Positions 11,822-39,740 of a DNA stretch of 64,000 bases are shown here, in pieces. This DNA is from Dysidea avara (lineage: Eukaryota > Porifera > Demospongiae > Dictyoceratida > Dysideidae): the NCBI RefSeq assembly GCF_963678975.1, contig NC_089280.1:1392501-1456500 (forward strand), read 5' to 3'. A model generated the notes under the pieces. It did not search any database. It had not been told where the DNA came from and worked only from the letters and a program-made list of their open reading frames with translations. The position numbers were made by a program, and so were the translations under genes. The first letter of the stretch is position 1. Every line of letters starts with the position of its first letter.

Positions 11822-12740
11822 GATGAAACTACCTTGAAATTATTGTCTGAAAGTAGTGATGTTACCAATTTGATTGGCCTCACCCAGAATCTAGTTACCT
11901 ACATAAGACGGAGTGACGTTCGGTGCCCTATGTAACCTGCCAGCCTATAATATCAAACAATCATTGGTAACCCATAGAGGTGGTTCATCTGAATCCCCTT
12001 GCTATGGGCCTGTTGCTAAAATCACTCTCATATTCAATTTCAGGGGTTTAATGATCAAACATTTCTTAGGTGGCATGTACATGGTAGGATGTTTACTATA
12101 AACATGCAAGATTGAGATAAACACAATGGAGTAGTAACCCTACTGGTGTTGTGTTGAAGTCATTCTCAAAATTCAAATATCAAAAATTTCCTGGAAGTTA
12201 GCATGCTTTGCATCATTAATGTGTCATACTTTTCCACCAAACAAGCTTTAGGAGTAACATCACCAAGTCTGGCTATGTTTGTGTTAGATGTTTTGTAAGT
12301 CGTACACCTCACCTTATTTTAACATTATTAGATGTATAAGTATACTTGTAATGATTATACTTGTAATGATTAATGTATTAACAAGCAGCAAAAGTGTGTG
12401 CTTTCAATTTGGAAGGAGTGTCGGTGGCGCTAACTACTACATTCATACTAGAATCCACTCACACCAACTCATCGCTAGACCAACACCACATGACCATTCA
12501 AATCCCCTACTAGCACCGATATTCCTGGGTGTTTGCAAGTCGAGGCTTGGTATCTCCAGTACTTCCCCAGTAGGTGAGGAATTGTAATTTCAGTGACCAC
12601 CTCAACCTGTATTAGTGGTAGTCGGAGATTACATTGATAGGTGCATAATTCACCTTTTCTGTGGAACAACATACCTGCACCTAGGCCTGTTTTACAAATA
12701 ACCAATATCAATCCATTCAGTGCTGCCCTCAAACAATTTC
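11822..12740. other. Intergenic, nothing recognised
   Basis: Open stretches on both strands near 12475-12730 are not bounded by splice signals and match nothing I know. No gene is called. Confidence 0.4.
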
Positions 12741-12945
12741 TTTTTTAACTGTTATGTATTTCTTTTGTACTGTTTTGTATTAGTGTATTGTCCTAGTATC
12801 TTTTCTGTTTACTTGCATTGCTTTTGTATTAGTGTATTGTTCTTGTATCCTTTGTTCTGTTGTTTGTATGTACTTGTGGGGAGCACATTTGCAGGCCCAG
12901 CCCCTTGTCATTTGACAAAAATTGATAATAATAATATAACTAGGG
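12741..12945 (+). mobile_element. Probable LINE 3' end fragment
   Basis: T-rich 3' untranslated-like sequence with two internal copies of TTTTGTATTAGTGTATTGT, then GCAGGCCCAGCCCCTTGTCA and a short GATAATAATAATA tail. AT-rich simple tails of this type end many CR1/L2-like LINEs. It lies about 330 bases before a second LINE fragment. Confidence 0.4.
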
Positions 12946-13270
12946 GTATGGTACAGTTTAAATCACATGCACACTAGTCCAGCCCTGCCAACCCTCATGG
13001 ATTTACTGTGAGTCTCACGATTTCACTATCAAGCTCAAGGGCTCACAAGCAGTAGCTCTAAACTCATGGTTTCTAATTCTTACGGATCATCACCATTAGT
13101 CATCTAGTGTCTAAACTGAAGTCTGCAGCAATGCAATGAGCCAAGGAAGATAGCTAGTGTCATACACAACACTCTCGAATGCCAGATGGTTTGTGTGGGG
13201 GTGGAAAATAACCCACACCAACTACATATTTATGACCAGCAATAAATCCATTAAATCTTTCATTGCAAAA

Positions 13271-14012
13271 GCTTCATGAAACAACAACAGATGCTAAAAT
13301 ATGGTTAATTGGTGATTTCAATGCTCCCTGCATTGACTGGGAATCTGTCTCTTTCCATAAACAGGACACATGTTGCTACCCACTCTGCTCTCATTGATGT
13401 AATGCAGGAACATGGATTAGAACAAATAGTTAACCAACCAACCTGACACCAAAATATACTTGATCTGTTTTTCCTGAATCACCCCAATGACAAGTACACT
13501 GTTGGCATCTTACCTGGCCTTGGTGATCATGATGATATTGTTTGCGTCAATATCCAAGTGCAACACAATAAATAAGCAGAGCCATAGAGAAATCTACCTG
13601 TATCATAGAGCTGACTGGGATTCTATAAAGCAAGATATAATTTCCTTAACGAATAGTCCCGATTTTAGCTCTCCTAATAACAGATCCGTAGATGAGCTCT
13701 GGATGAAATTCAAGGATACTGTTTTGCACAGTATGAGGTCACATAATAATACCACAACAACAGCAGAATCCGCCATCACAAGATCTCACACAAATAATAT
13801 TTTAGTTCCATTTGCAAGAACAGACACTTATCAGCACTCGTTTGGACCTAATGCTTGCAATATCTGGAATAACTTACCTAATCACATCTAAGAAATTGCC
13901 TCTATTGAACAATTTAAGAATCAGATTAATCAATTGTAATTGCATAAACCCCCTGTGTAAAGTCTTCGTTTGCGAAGTTGACACAGTAATAATAATAAAT
14001 AAATAAACTGAC
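13271..14012 (+). pseudogene. Internally deleted CR1/L2-like LINE
   Basis: 13300-13560 translates in pieces to an AP-type endonuclease segment: IWLIGDFNAPCIDWESVSF, then after a frameshift ALIDVMQEHGLEQIVNQPT, a stop, and NILDLFFLNHPN...GLGDHD. Next come HREIYLYHRADWDSIKQDI, typical of the endonuclease-RT linker, and at 13770-13935 the C-terminal tail FGPNACNIWNNLPNHI...SIEQFKNQINQL. The reverse transcriptase core is missing. The copy ends in ATAATAATAAATAAATAAA. It is a dead fragment. Confidence 0.7.
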
Positions 14013-14055
14013 TGGCATGCAAGACCACAAATAAACATCCAAAGTTGCTGTGTCA

Positions 14056-14660
14056 TTTCTTTTCAGGGGATATCCCTGGGTGTTCCCCCGGGCTAACTTG
14101 ATTGTAGTACAACTATAAATGTTAGGTAACAAATTTAATAGAAATGCAATCACATGATTATAAGCAGGAAAACAGTGGGGATTGAGACAAAGTCGTGAAA
14201 TACTGGCTTTGAACCTTTTACTTAACGTTAGTGAAATGGACATGCAGTGACTGGACTTGAGTTTACAAGATCAGAACTCAAGAGGTGAGCCTACTTCATT
14301 GAAGGTGAAAGTGCTTAACTAGCTAGAGTGACACCATGAGCACCTTCACCCAGCTATACAGCATGTTTTAGGTATGTAGCATGTGTTTGGTATGAATTTC
14401 ATTCATCAGTCTCTAAGTAGAAATTGATATTTCTCAATCCATATCATCACGTGATATTGTAAGTGCCTTGTGCTTTCAAATTATTAGTGACTGAGTAATG
14501 GCTTATAGTCTGAACATAACTATTTAGCTGGAGAAGTGAGAAGACTCCTGCGTACACTTGCTGTAGGTCTAGAAATCCATGCATATGTAGCTTAATTATG
14601 TACTTGTTTTAAATGCTATATTGATGCCCATAATATGAAGATGGGCATGTGTATGTGTTG
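14056..14660 (+). mobile_element. Relative of the hAT-type element at 40990-41865
   Basis: GGGGATATCCCTGGGTGTTC...TAACTTGATTGT, AATCACATGATTA and ATGAAGATGGGCATGTGTAT align in order with the interior of the element at 40990-41865. The terminal repeats are not clear here, so this is a partial or older copy. Confidence 0.5.
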
Positions 14661-16260
14661 CTGGTTTTGTCGCAGTTCCAGGCATAGCTTGAGGCTATGT
14701 CACCTGCTATCCCTACTTAAGCTATGCAGATACAGCATTCTAATCTGGACACCAAGAGAGAGTCTCAAGGTTTTATTATTTCCTAGGTTGGCAGGCCTGC
14801 TAGTCTTGTCACTACCTACTTTGCAAGAGCCTTGTATTCTTTCCTACGCATTTTACTGCTTACAAATATCTTCTCATAACACACTAGGCTACAAACAAGC
14901 TTGTGCCATATCATCAACACCACAATTGCTTGTATTTTGTAGTTTTGTACTGTTTTTAGACTGATTGATTGCTATACAAATATTTTAATTTATTTGCTGA
15001 CCTACCAATGTTGTATTTGAGATATTTCCAGTAAACAATTAATTAAGTTGAAGTGGCCACCAAGAAAGTACACATCATTAGCTATGTAAATACTTGAAAT
15101 AGTAATAAGGTTCACACAGTACACACACACAGATCCATTTGGTGGCTGTTAAGGACGGACAACATATCTGTCAAGCTACTATGACACCATGGAGTTGCTT
15201 TTAACTATGCTTAACCTTCTACTGGAAGACACACAACCCTCCAAACACTACAACTCCAAACACTACAACTCCAAACAGTGCTTTTATTTATTTTGTTTGA
15301 ATCTGTACAACAAACTGGAAAACATGCATACATCTAATATTTGTCACTGAAATCAAGCCTAGATGTATATTTGTATAACTTAGCATTTTTGTTTATCTTT
15401 TAGTCGTTTCTTAGTACTATCAAGATTCATGTTGATTTGGTTACCCTGACTGTTCCAGGGCTAGGTAGACATTCATTCTGGACAAGTACTACACAAAATA
15501 AAATAGTAAGCATGTAATCTACATTACAACTTGTACATGTAACTAATACAGGCAACATCATGGTCCAAAGCTAGATAACTTCTTGTCTGCCACAGCTATG
15601 TGTCATGAGAGTTGATTTGCTGAAGAAGATTGACAAATGATGTATTATTTATATGTAGTTGTTGTACTGGATCTTCGTCTTGGTGTCATTATGTTCAAAG
15701 TACACCATAACCTGGTATCCAGCCCTATCATATAACAGTATACTATACTAAAACCCTGTAATGGTGCAGTGCGTGTAAGTAATTTTGTACTAATCACTGT
15801 ATATCAAAGATCCCATCCCTGGTTAAGAATCAAACAGTGACACTACAAATTAGTGCTAAAACAATTTGTCTATTTTGTCACATGACACAATTTGATTCAT
15901 AAACACACTATTTAAGGATGAAGCCAACTTTGAAGCTTGAAAATTGTGAACAAGGTGGCATAATCACACTGAACAATTCATTTTTAGAAGAGACAGAAAT
16001 AGCTCTCAGGCTTTACTTTACTGCTTTTTTGTGGTTAATGCATAATCAAATAGTCATTTTCTTCACAACAATTATTCAAATAGAAAATTTATGTGGAGAG
16101 GTTTCACATACTTTGTTTCTTGTCTTTTGCTGTTTTTGAAGCTCATCAATTGGGGTTGTTTATCATACTGCTTCAAACATGGTAGTTCAAATCTGGCTCC
16201 TCTTCACTTATCATCACTGCATGCTGTCATTGAGATGTTAAGTTAGTTTTGTGCAATATT
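14661..16260. other. Long intergenic stretch, nothing recognised
   Basis: No exon chain on either strand. A threefold repeat of CCAAACACTACAACT lies at about 15239-15279. Open stretches at 14635-14964 and 15918-16139 have no splice context or homology. Confidence 0.45.
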
Positions 16261-16266
16261 TTTAAA

Positions 16267-16448
16267 TAGCTGCAGTACAATTTTTGTTGTTTTCAGAATT
16301 CCTTATCCTCTTTAACTGGTACTATACTTGTGGTAGCTGTAACTTGACACTGGATAGTAGCTGCAGTACAATTTTTGTTGTTTTCAGAATTCCTTATCCT
16401 CTTTAACTGGTACTATACTTGTGGTAGCTGTAACTTGACACTGGATAG
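16267..16448 (+). repeat. Perfect 91-bp tandem duplication
   Basis: Unit 16267-16357 is repeated base for base at 16358-16448, starting TAGCTGCAGTACAATTTTTG and ending TTGACACTGGATAG. The lack of divergence points to a recent duplication or an assembly artefact. Confidence 0.85.
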
Positions 16449-16695
16449 TTCTTGCCTTGAAAGAAAGGATGCACATAACTTTATTATATTTCACTGAACA
16501 CAAGTATATGTATGCACAAAACAACAAGAATTATATCCAGCAGCATATCTAGCTTACACTGGCTGTGACAGTTCAGCCAGCATGCCTTTAAGCTTTTTTT
16601 CTGGGTTACTGTTCACACACAGAGGTTTAGCAGTATCTAAAAATATTTTTCATAGCAACTTCAAAGTATACCAGTCTGTTGCATAGCTATTCTAC

Positions 16696-17506
16696 GGGTG
16701 TAACTAATCACTGGACTGGACTACTGGACTGGAACACTGGACTGGACTACTGGACTGACATATTTTTGGTTTTTACACATTCTGAGGTTGGTTTTTACAC
16801 ATTTTGAGGTTGGTTTTATTGAGTCTTGCTAGCTAAGGACCTTCAGAAAACTTGCAGTCTGCTATTAAAATGATGAGTGTGAGGAGTGGAGTAAGCTAAA
16901 ACTGACTAATTGTTATGCTCTACAACATTTATACACTTCTTAGTATCGTGTTTTGGAGATTGTAATAATTATAGCAATAGCTAACCAAAAATCATTTTAC
17001 TATATTTGTGCTACCAATGAATCCTTGCACTAAATAGCTCAGACCCCTGGACACAACCTATCCTTCCTAGGATAATCTATTGTGGCTAAATTCATTCCTA
17101 CATGCAATATACAAACTCATTGCACGACTGTAGGGTTTTTCTGTTATCATGATTGGTTCTTAGATGTGCTGGTTGGTGTACTATAATATGTGACCAAATT
17201 TATTAACATTGTACAAGAGCTTGCTACTATCTCTAAGACTTTATTGTTGGTTAACCATAACTAGCACATTCCCTGCAGCATACTGATAAGGAGTATAGTA
17301 GTATATGTACTGTAGAAGAACATAATAGGTGAAATCACTGGAAGTAAGTTTTTGCTTATTCCACCTCTCACACTCATCATTTTAGTAGCAGACTGCAAGT
17401 TTTCTGAAGGCCCTTGGCTAGCAAGACTCAATAAAACCAACCTCAGAATGTGTAAAAACCAAAAATATGTCAGTCCAGTGTTCCAGTCCAGTGATTAGTT
17501 ACACCC
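16696..17506. mobile_element. TIR element with 10-bp duplication, possibly Mutator-like
   Basis: GCTATTCTAC at 16686-16695 and 17507-17516 flanks GGGTGTAACTAATCACTGGA and its inverted match TCCAGTGATTAGTTACACCC. The arms continue about 190 bases with CTGGACTGG repeats, TTTTTACACATTCTGAGGTT and CTTGCAGTCTGCTA. The left arm has extra tandem copies of ACTGGACTGG and of the TTTTTACACATT block. A duplication of 9-10 bp and GG ends suggest the Mutator superfamily; the assignment is tentative. Confidence 0.7.
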
Positions 17507-17516
17507 GCTATTCTAC

Positions 17517-18027
17517 TGCATCCTACCCCTTAAAAGGGTATACATGCTAGTCACCAATACCTAGGCAAAGCAAGTGAAGAAAGAGCAAAAGGAAGTGGCA
17601 AATTGTGGCTACTAGTATTGAGACCCATGTTAGTGCCACACTGTGACATTAGTGTATCAAGTAGCTACCCAATTATGTTTGTCTTGTCTAGAAAGTAAGC
17701 TAACAAGTGGAAAACTGTGTGTGCTACCTAGCATTGAGTGTTACCCTTGTGTCATTGCCACGCCATGCTAATGACAGCTGTCTTAAACAGGACAGAAAGT
17801 AAGCTGACCGTAAAATTGTTTTGGCGTTGCTGACTTTCGTTTGGTGAATGTAGTATACAACCATGGGCAAGATCACAGGGTACCAGCTATTCAGTAACCC
17901 CACCACAGATTTCTATTTGATTGGTAGCATCAAATGAAGTATTGTGTAAAATTCTCTAGCTTACAGAAAAATCTCAATAAGCAGCCACCTCTTTTTATAT
18001 GACACCTGATCACTTCTAGTTGGTCTC
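17517..18027. other. Intergenic, nothing recognised
   Basis: Unique sequence with no exon-like or repeat structure that I can support. Confidence 0.4.
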
Positions 18028-18280
18028 AAACAGGTGTACTTCATGACCTCATTAGTAAGACCACCTCATTATAGTGACCATGTCCAGTAGGTCCGCCAAA
18101 GTGTACTTCATGATCTCATTAACAAGACCACCTCATTGTAGTGACCATGTCAAGTAGGTCCCAAACATAGCTAAGGGCATCTTACTAGTAGTGACCTCAT
18201 TAATATGACCACCTCATTATAGTAAACATGTCAAGTAGGTCCCTAACATATAGCTAAGATGTACTTCATGACCTCATTAT
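18028..18280 (+). repeat. Degenerate ~60-bp tandem repeat
   Basis: About four diverged units built on TTCATGACCTCATTA, AAGACCACCTCATTATAGTG and ACCATGTCAAGTAGGTCC. Unit lengths vary. Confidence 0.6.
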
Positions 18281-18388
18281 TTACATGACTGACTGAAAGG
18301 TTATAATAAATATTTTAAAGTCTGGTTACTAGCACTATAGATAGCCTCAGGTGACTTTTAAGATCACTATCAATAGTAGATCTCCTAT

Positions 18389-18760
18389 CAGAGGAGGTTG
18401 GACGCGTTCATGTGAGCTATACTTTAATTACATTCTTTGATTTGGTATTTCACGTGATCATCAATAGTCACAATACAAAACTGAAAAACGGTGGGGATCG
18501 GTGGGGATCATTAGATATTCAGATCATCCTTTGTGTAAGCTTCAAGGGAATGTACTTTGTTTTGTAATCAGTGCTTGAATTCCGTGTGTAATTAATAAGT
18601 TGCAGTTTGGTGCACACTACTTCACGCCTTCACATATGTATTCTATTAATGAAACATGAACAGTGAGTTATTCTGAGATCGTGATGTATTAACCTCCTCA
18701 ACAAAAGGGATTTTGTGTAATTTGTTTTAGTGGCGCTTAAAGCACGTCCAACCTCCTCTG
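18389..18760. mobile_element. hAT-like MITE
   Basis: CAGAGGAGGTTGGACGCG at the left and CACGTCCAACCTCCTCTG at the right are inverted copies with CAG...CTG ends. Flanks TCTCCTAT and ATCTAGTA are only roughly alike, so the duplication is eroded or the ends are slightly off. No ORF. Confidence 0.6.
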
Positions 18761-20290
18761 ATCTAGTATAGTTGTTATAGTTGTAATCCCACAATCATCT
18801 TGATACATGATGTCACAACAATCATCTTGATACATGATGTCTCAAGCATGCAGTATTTATTAATACCACGTGCTTAATCTGTAACAAGACTAACAATGTA
18901 TGACTTGTCTATTGCTGAACAACTTATCACTACTCATTCCGTGATAGATACCTTAAACACAGGCCGGGACGCAGGCTTACACAGGTGGCTGGTAGTTGAG
19001 AACTCGTTTCTTTACCTAAGGCCAGGCATCAATCATGTGCACACATATTTTGATGCTAAGAAGGCTGGCTATCATTTTACAGCACAGCAAATCTCATGTA
19101 AGTAAAATGTAAGTAATAGTTACTTAACAAGCTTCAGCTAACGTTTATAATAACAGACAGCTTGATTTAGAGTACTTCTTTAATAATGACCTACCGCCCA
19201 CATGGAAATCTGAATTTTGGTGGATGAGAAACAAGCAATCAAGTTTTCCTGGCCTAACACTACACAACCTAGACAGGCAGTGTCAAGGGATTTAAGCTGT
19301 ACCATACCTCTACTCAGTGATCGACAAAAGCATCTATGATTTATACAACACTAGAGAGACTGCTGCTTAGAACAATTTGAAGTGCTCACAATAAATATTG
19401 ATACAACCATGCATCCTCTACACACTACAAGGATCTCTGATACTGTAGCCAAGCCAAATTAACTGCATGTACATCTGTGAAGACTTCTGTTCACAGTATT
19501 ACAATGCACTCAGGAACAGACAAGTGAAACACGTGTTGATCTGCACACCTATCCACTGACAAGGTTACTTACATACCTCATATCCTATTATTTGAGTTCC
19601 TTCCTCACGTACGCCTTGTTAGAAGTCTGAAATTCCCCTCAGAGTAAGTAAAAACGATGAAGAACAAAGATCACGTAACTAGTCGGACTTCTAGCGATGC
19701 ACGATGCGCTTGACGATGCGCTTAAAGTTTGTGTCCGACTGGTCGGATCTGTAGCAACTTCGTTTGGTAAACATGGTAACCGATGTAATGCTAACAAAAT
19801 TTTGCCCTTCTCCACTAAATTTGCTGTAGCAGTTTTAACATGTTAGTTCGCTACATTCTAATTTATGACACGCTTAATTAGAATTAACAATTGACCTAAA
19901 ATTAATGATTAGTTTATTCGAGGGAAAATTTTTCGCTGATTTCGCAGTTCTGGGTGTTATCAGCGAAACATGGAACCGGTGTGGCGGAAATTTGGCGCAG
20001 AATCAACCCAGTAGCGGCAGCAGCAACCTATGCAGCCAGCTTGCGGCAGTTGAAATTGTAATTGATTCTTTCTTGGACAGAAATAAACGGAAGGATTCAA
20101 CATCCATAGCTTCAGTGAGTGGTATATGGTTATCAACACTACAGACCTGCATATACTAACACATGTAAGGGTGTAAATGTATATTCTGTGATAAGCTACC
20201 CGGTCCAAGGGGGTGTCACTAAGAACAACGGTCAAGCTATTTTCCCAGCACGGTCAAAGCTTCACAAGTAAGCAGTGTACGAAAATATAG
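18761..20290. other. Mostly unassigned; possible exon near 19905-20114
   Basis: ATCATCTTGATACATGATGT is duplicated at about 18795-18841. An open stretch from ATG 19905 to a donor-like GTGAGT at 20115 encodes a hydrophilic tail (QLAAVEIVIDSFLDRNKRKD) that looks protein-like, but its phase does not fit the candidate exon at 21512. An intermediate exon would be needed. Not called as a gene. Confidence 0.3.
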
Positions 20291-21511
20291 CGAAAATAAA
20301 TGGAACCAGGTCAACGGTCAGGACAAATTTCTGATGAAAGTCGATGGTTCCTCACAACAAAAAATTCCCTGCAATTTTTGAGTGGTGGAGGAGGCAGTAC
20401 CCCTTCACTTTTGTCCAATGTCACTATTGTATCTACTTTTAGTCATTATCCAACTAACTTTGCCTTAGTAGGATTTGTGCTAAACGTTATACAAGAATGA
20501 AATACTATGAGAATCAGTACTGGGAGTGTACGAGATTGAGATACTCTAATAGAGCAGTCATCTAACTACTCTAATAGAACATTCAGATATAAGTAGGTGC
20601 AGTTTATTCAATCTGTCTCCATTAACAGATTATCAAGCATATGAGTCTAACTGAAATGTCATCATTTACTGATGTATCTACTTGTACAGTACCTGACAGT
20701 CATTGCCATAATATTATAGATTCAAGTACTCGTTTACCACTGAAAATGCTCTCAGATTCAATTTCAAAGCATTGAAATTTCAAATTTTTCCTGTGGAGTA
20801 TACTCCCAGACCCCTCTAGTACACACATACACTAGGGATAATTTATGGTTTACCAGGTGAGTAGGTAAAACTGGTTTAAAGGCTTCTTAGCCAGCAATTG
20901 ACCTGACCTAGACTATAGTATATACGTGTTGAGCTGAATCCTCAAAAACATTTAATAACTCATGGATGATGCAATTACACACGATCTTGAAATTTGGCTC
21001 ATTTGTAGTACTGCTTGACCCACTAAAAATATTTCAAAATCTTTTTGTTCAAATGTCCGACATAATACTGATGGCCAATCAACCATACATTTCTTATGGG
21101 AAGCCATAAAAGTGCAATGTTCATTACATCTGTTTCCTGAACTTGTAATGGAGCCAAACCATACATGTGTGTTGTTGACACCTAATAATCTAGTTGGCTG
21201 AAATGTTAGCTCTCTTGAGAAAAATCCACTTTTAATTTTTAGCTTTTTTTGTGGCTACTAAACATCACCTGGTTCATGTATTCCAGTTAATGCTAAACAT
21301 TTCAAGATTTGTTACATACAGGATTTTTACCACCAAAGTAGACCCCTTGGAAGGTATATATTATAGCTATATGATACAGGAGGTAGTCTCATTAATTATT
21401 ATATAGCTGGAATCAGATCAAGAGAGTTAGTGACATAGTGTTGATAGCTCCACAAGTATCTTTGTACAGGGAATATTAGTGATGGTTGATAACCACAATG
21501 GTGTCTTGTAG
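20291..21511. other. No gene established
   Basis: An open stretch from ATG 20300 begins MEPGQRSGQISDESRWFLT and is of unknown value. Two reversed copies of the CTCTAATAGAG box lie at about 20533-20575. The rest is unremarkable. Confidence 0.3.
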
Positions 21512-21591
21512 GGAACAAGGAATGGTCAAGGATGAGTTGATGATAGTGAAAGAAGACAACATCTTACTATTCTTTGAGGAATATTTGAGAG
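21512..21591 (+). CDS. Candidate penultimate exon, unknown protein
   Basis: Acceptor GTGTCTTGTAG and donor GGTGAGGG bound 80 bases that read, after one leading base, EQGMVKDELMIVKEDNILLF then FEEYLR. The acidic, alternating hydrophobic pattern and the in-phase fit with 21672-21700 argue for real coding sequence. The gene would end tail to tail with the minus-strand kinase-Kelch gene, about 120 bases away. Upstream exons are not identified and I do not recognise the family. Confidence 0.4.
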
Positions 21592-21671
21592 GTGAGGGTA
21601 TTCACACATATCACGTGCATGTTACTATGGTAACGATCCTGTTGTGAGTGTCTGACAATTGTGTTATATAG

Positions 21672-21700
21672 TGACCCGGTCCATGAGATTTGTGTTATAG
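21672..21700 (+). CDS. Candidate last exon, unknown protein
   Basis: After acceptor TTATATAG, two bases complete a Val codon from 21512-21591, then TRSMRFVL and TAG at 21698-21700. Supported by splice phase only. Confidence 0.35.
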
Positions 21701-21821
21701 CAATATTAATTAGAAATCAGTTATAATTATAAGTACACATTACCAGTTAGTACAATTACTAGTTTACTAACAACTTGTTATTAATAAGATGGTACAATAA
21801 TAACATGTACAATGTATACAG

Positions 21822-37308
<15,487 letters not shown>

Positions 37309-37420
37309 CGAGTGTCTGTAATTGTAAACTGGGCGAGACTAATTGTAAACTATACTAGCGGGAAAAGAAGGGCGTGGCTTAGTCTCTGGCCACGCGAGAC
37401 TAGGCGTGGATTAGTATAAA
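37309..37420 (-). promoter_or_regulatory. Likely 5' UTR/promoter of the kinase-Kelch gene
   Basis: Directly upstream of the ATG. Contains a duplicated AATTGTAAACT and a GC-rich imperfect palindrome, GGCGTGGCTTAGTCTCTGGC / GCGAGACTAGGCGTGG. No TATA box is evident. Position is the main evidence. Confidence 0.35.
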
Positions 37421-37970
37421 CATTTTCTGCGAGTGCACGTGATTAATTATAATATCGGCCGTTTAGCTGAGTATTGTTGCTTTACAACACCAGATGCAAG
37501 ATTACAAAATTAAATAGCTAGCTTTACATAAAATTAGTGTGGTGGTGTAGAGGATCAGGTGGCAACATGTGCCAATTGCCCAAGAATGAGTTTGATAAGT
37601 GCTATATTATGCACAGTAATTCAAATGGGTCAATTTGACCTCCATGGGTAAATTTAAACTACAGAATTTTTTGGTGAAAATGAGTGGTTGTTGCCAGTGT
37701 GGGCATGTGAATCAAATCAGTCAAAATAACTAGGGGAAGTCAATATAACTGTTCATTTAGGATCAGATGTTGAATTAACGTATTTAAAATTATATTTTGT
37801 GACAAACAAACAAATAAACAAAATTATATTTTGTGATGAGAGTTAATTTTACAATAGATGGTTAAAATGACCATGATGGCAAATTAAAGTTATTTCAAAC
37901 ACTTAGTCAAAGGTTGAAGGGACTAGCTATAGGACATCTGAGCAATATGACTATATCATACAAACTTTAA
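37421..37970. other. Intergenic, nothing recognised
   Basis: Includes a small direct repeat of AAATTATATTTTGTGA at about 37787 and 37821. No gene. Confidence 0.4.
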
Positions 37971-38620
37971 GTCCATGAAGAATGCATTGTGCATAGTGTG
38001 GTATGCCAAAAGGCACTTCTCGGGCTGAAGCAATATAATGTAAAACAGTGAAAAAATCAAGCCCATAGCCTTAGCCGTTATAAACATTAGCAGAAATTCG
38101 GTCAAACTTGAACGCTCTATTAGAGAGTTTTATTATAGTAATTTTGTGGATTTCAGTTAATTGAAGGTAAAACGATCATGCTACAGTAGCTTACTATACC
38201 ACGATCCATTAGAAGACTACAAAATGCACCATAAGTGGTAATAAATTCATTGGTGGTATGAATCGCTTTAAGAAAATCTTCGGCGATAGGTATTTACCAC
38301 ACATGACCACGAATGTCGCCGAAAGCCATATGAATACGCTTACCATTTCTAAGGATTTAATTAAGCAGACATACCATAGTGAACCACCACTCAAGGATCC
38401 ACTGTTACTGAAGTTAGATCTACAACTATACTGGAGATGCAAGTTGAATTACGACAAAACTCCCTAATAGAGTAGTCACCGCATTTCTGCTAATGAGTTA
38501 CGCTTGTCTGAAAACATTAAATTCCATAGAAGCAATCTGAAGGCTTGTTCAGGCTTTGTTTTGCCTAACCAATACTGCCTCATCGTCGTCAGGGAAAAAG
38601 GGTAGCTACAAGTCTAGTAG
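37971..38620 (+). mobile_element. Repeat family B copy 3, inverted and interrupted
   Basis: In the opposite orientation to copies 1 and 2: ATGCCAAAAGGCACTTCTCG, AAAATCAAGCCCATAGCCTT, and after the insertion GAGTTACGCTTGTCTGAA and TAACCAATACTGCCTCATCG. The exon-like ORF part is absent. Confidence 0.6.
38096..38503. mobile_element. MITE inside repeat B copy 3
   Basis: CAGAAATTCGGTC at the left and ACCGCATTTCTG at the right are inverted. Just inside, CTCTATTAGAGAGTTTT and AAAACTCCCTAATAGAG are inverted as well, so here the box forms part of the terminal repeat. Limits are approximate. Confidence 0.55.
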
Positions 38621-39740
38621 TTGCCCCAAGTAAGATATTACTGTCAGTTCAATAGCTGGTAGCTACAGCTTATTGAACTGACTTTCAGTTCAGTATTCTC
38701 TGCCATACTAGTTTTGTCTTAGTATAATTTCACACATCTCATTATCATGCATGGATAAGTGTTCAGGTTGTGTCCTATTGATGGAGTACTTCTGTAACTA
38801 CAATATCCTCGACTACTGAAACTATAATATTATGAAAGTCAGTGAGGGAGGGTGTTAGTTAATAAACAAACACATACATTAACATTAATGATTTGAAGAT
38901 CAACTGATCATTAATAGTAAAGTGTTAATGTGAAGAGAACATAATTCTGAAGATAAAGTGATGTCGTCAGCTTGCAGTAGAGAAATAGAAACAAAAGAAA
39001 CTAGACAAAAACTACAGAGGAAGCTAATAGCTACCACCTGTGGAATCATTAAATTTATGTGTTGTACATACAACATGATTAATTTTATAAAACATTTAAG
39101 TGCAATATAGAGAAGTATTACAAAGAGTGTATGTATGAAGTGTGGATTTGTAAAGTTTTACTTCTAGCAAAATTTCATATCTCACAGTATGTAACATTTA
39201 TTGACTGCTATATAAAAGTGATTACCCTGTACCACCAGTACACTGCACCTTTGATCAAATTAACACCTCTACTGGTGATATGCCACTTAGCACTCTACCC
39301 AATACAAATATTATGAACTTTTGTTGACATTATTTTAAAATTGTTTGTTGTTTACTAGACGTTACAAGAGGAGATGGTTCTTTGTTACTTTGTTCTTCTA
39401 ATTTCTGTATAGTGTCTGTATTTAAACTACTAGTGAAAAATTCTTTCTTCTTTCTTGCAACATATCGTCTGATCTACAGTGAAGGGTTATCATATGATAC
39501 ATTATGTAGAGCCACTCACTGGCATGAAACAGTGATCATCCAACTTGTAGTCATGATAGAACACCATGTAAACTGTGGAGCCTGTAGTGAATCAAGTGAC
39601 AGGGATTATAGTTTAGGTCCATCAAATAATGTATGTACCTTATTAAGTTAACAGGTAGCTATATGATAACAAAACTGTACTAAAGGTTTAATAAGTTAAC
39701 AATTGATTAGTCAGTATTATGATGGGTACAAATGCTATCA
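38621..39740. other. Intergenic, nothing recognised
   Basis: Open stretches at 39131-39316 and 39382-39651 have no splice context or known motif. No gene called. Confidence 0.4.

Noticed and set aside
14635..14964. 109-codon Cys/Leu-rich open frame
   Set aside because: No splice or start context, and its first part lies in a dispersed repeat shared with 41760-41800.
20300..20500. ATG-led stretch beginning MEPGQRSGQISDESRWFLT as a cyclin T/K-like first exon
   Set aside because: A vague resemblance to RWFFT of cyclin T is lost after a few residues and no following cyclin-box exon is present.
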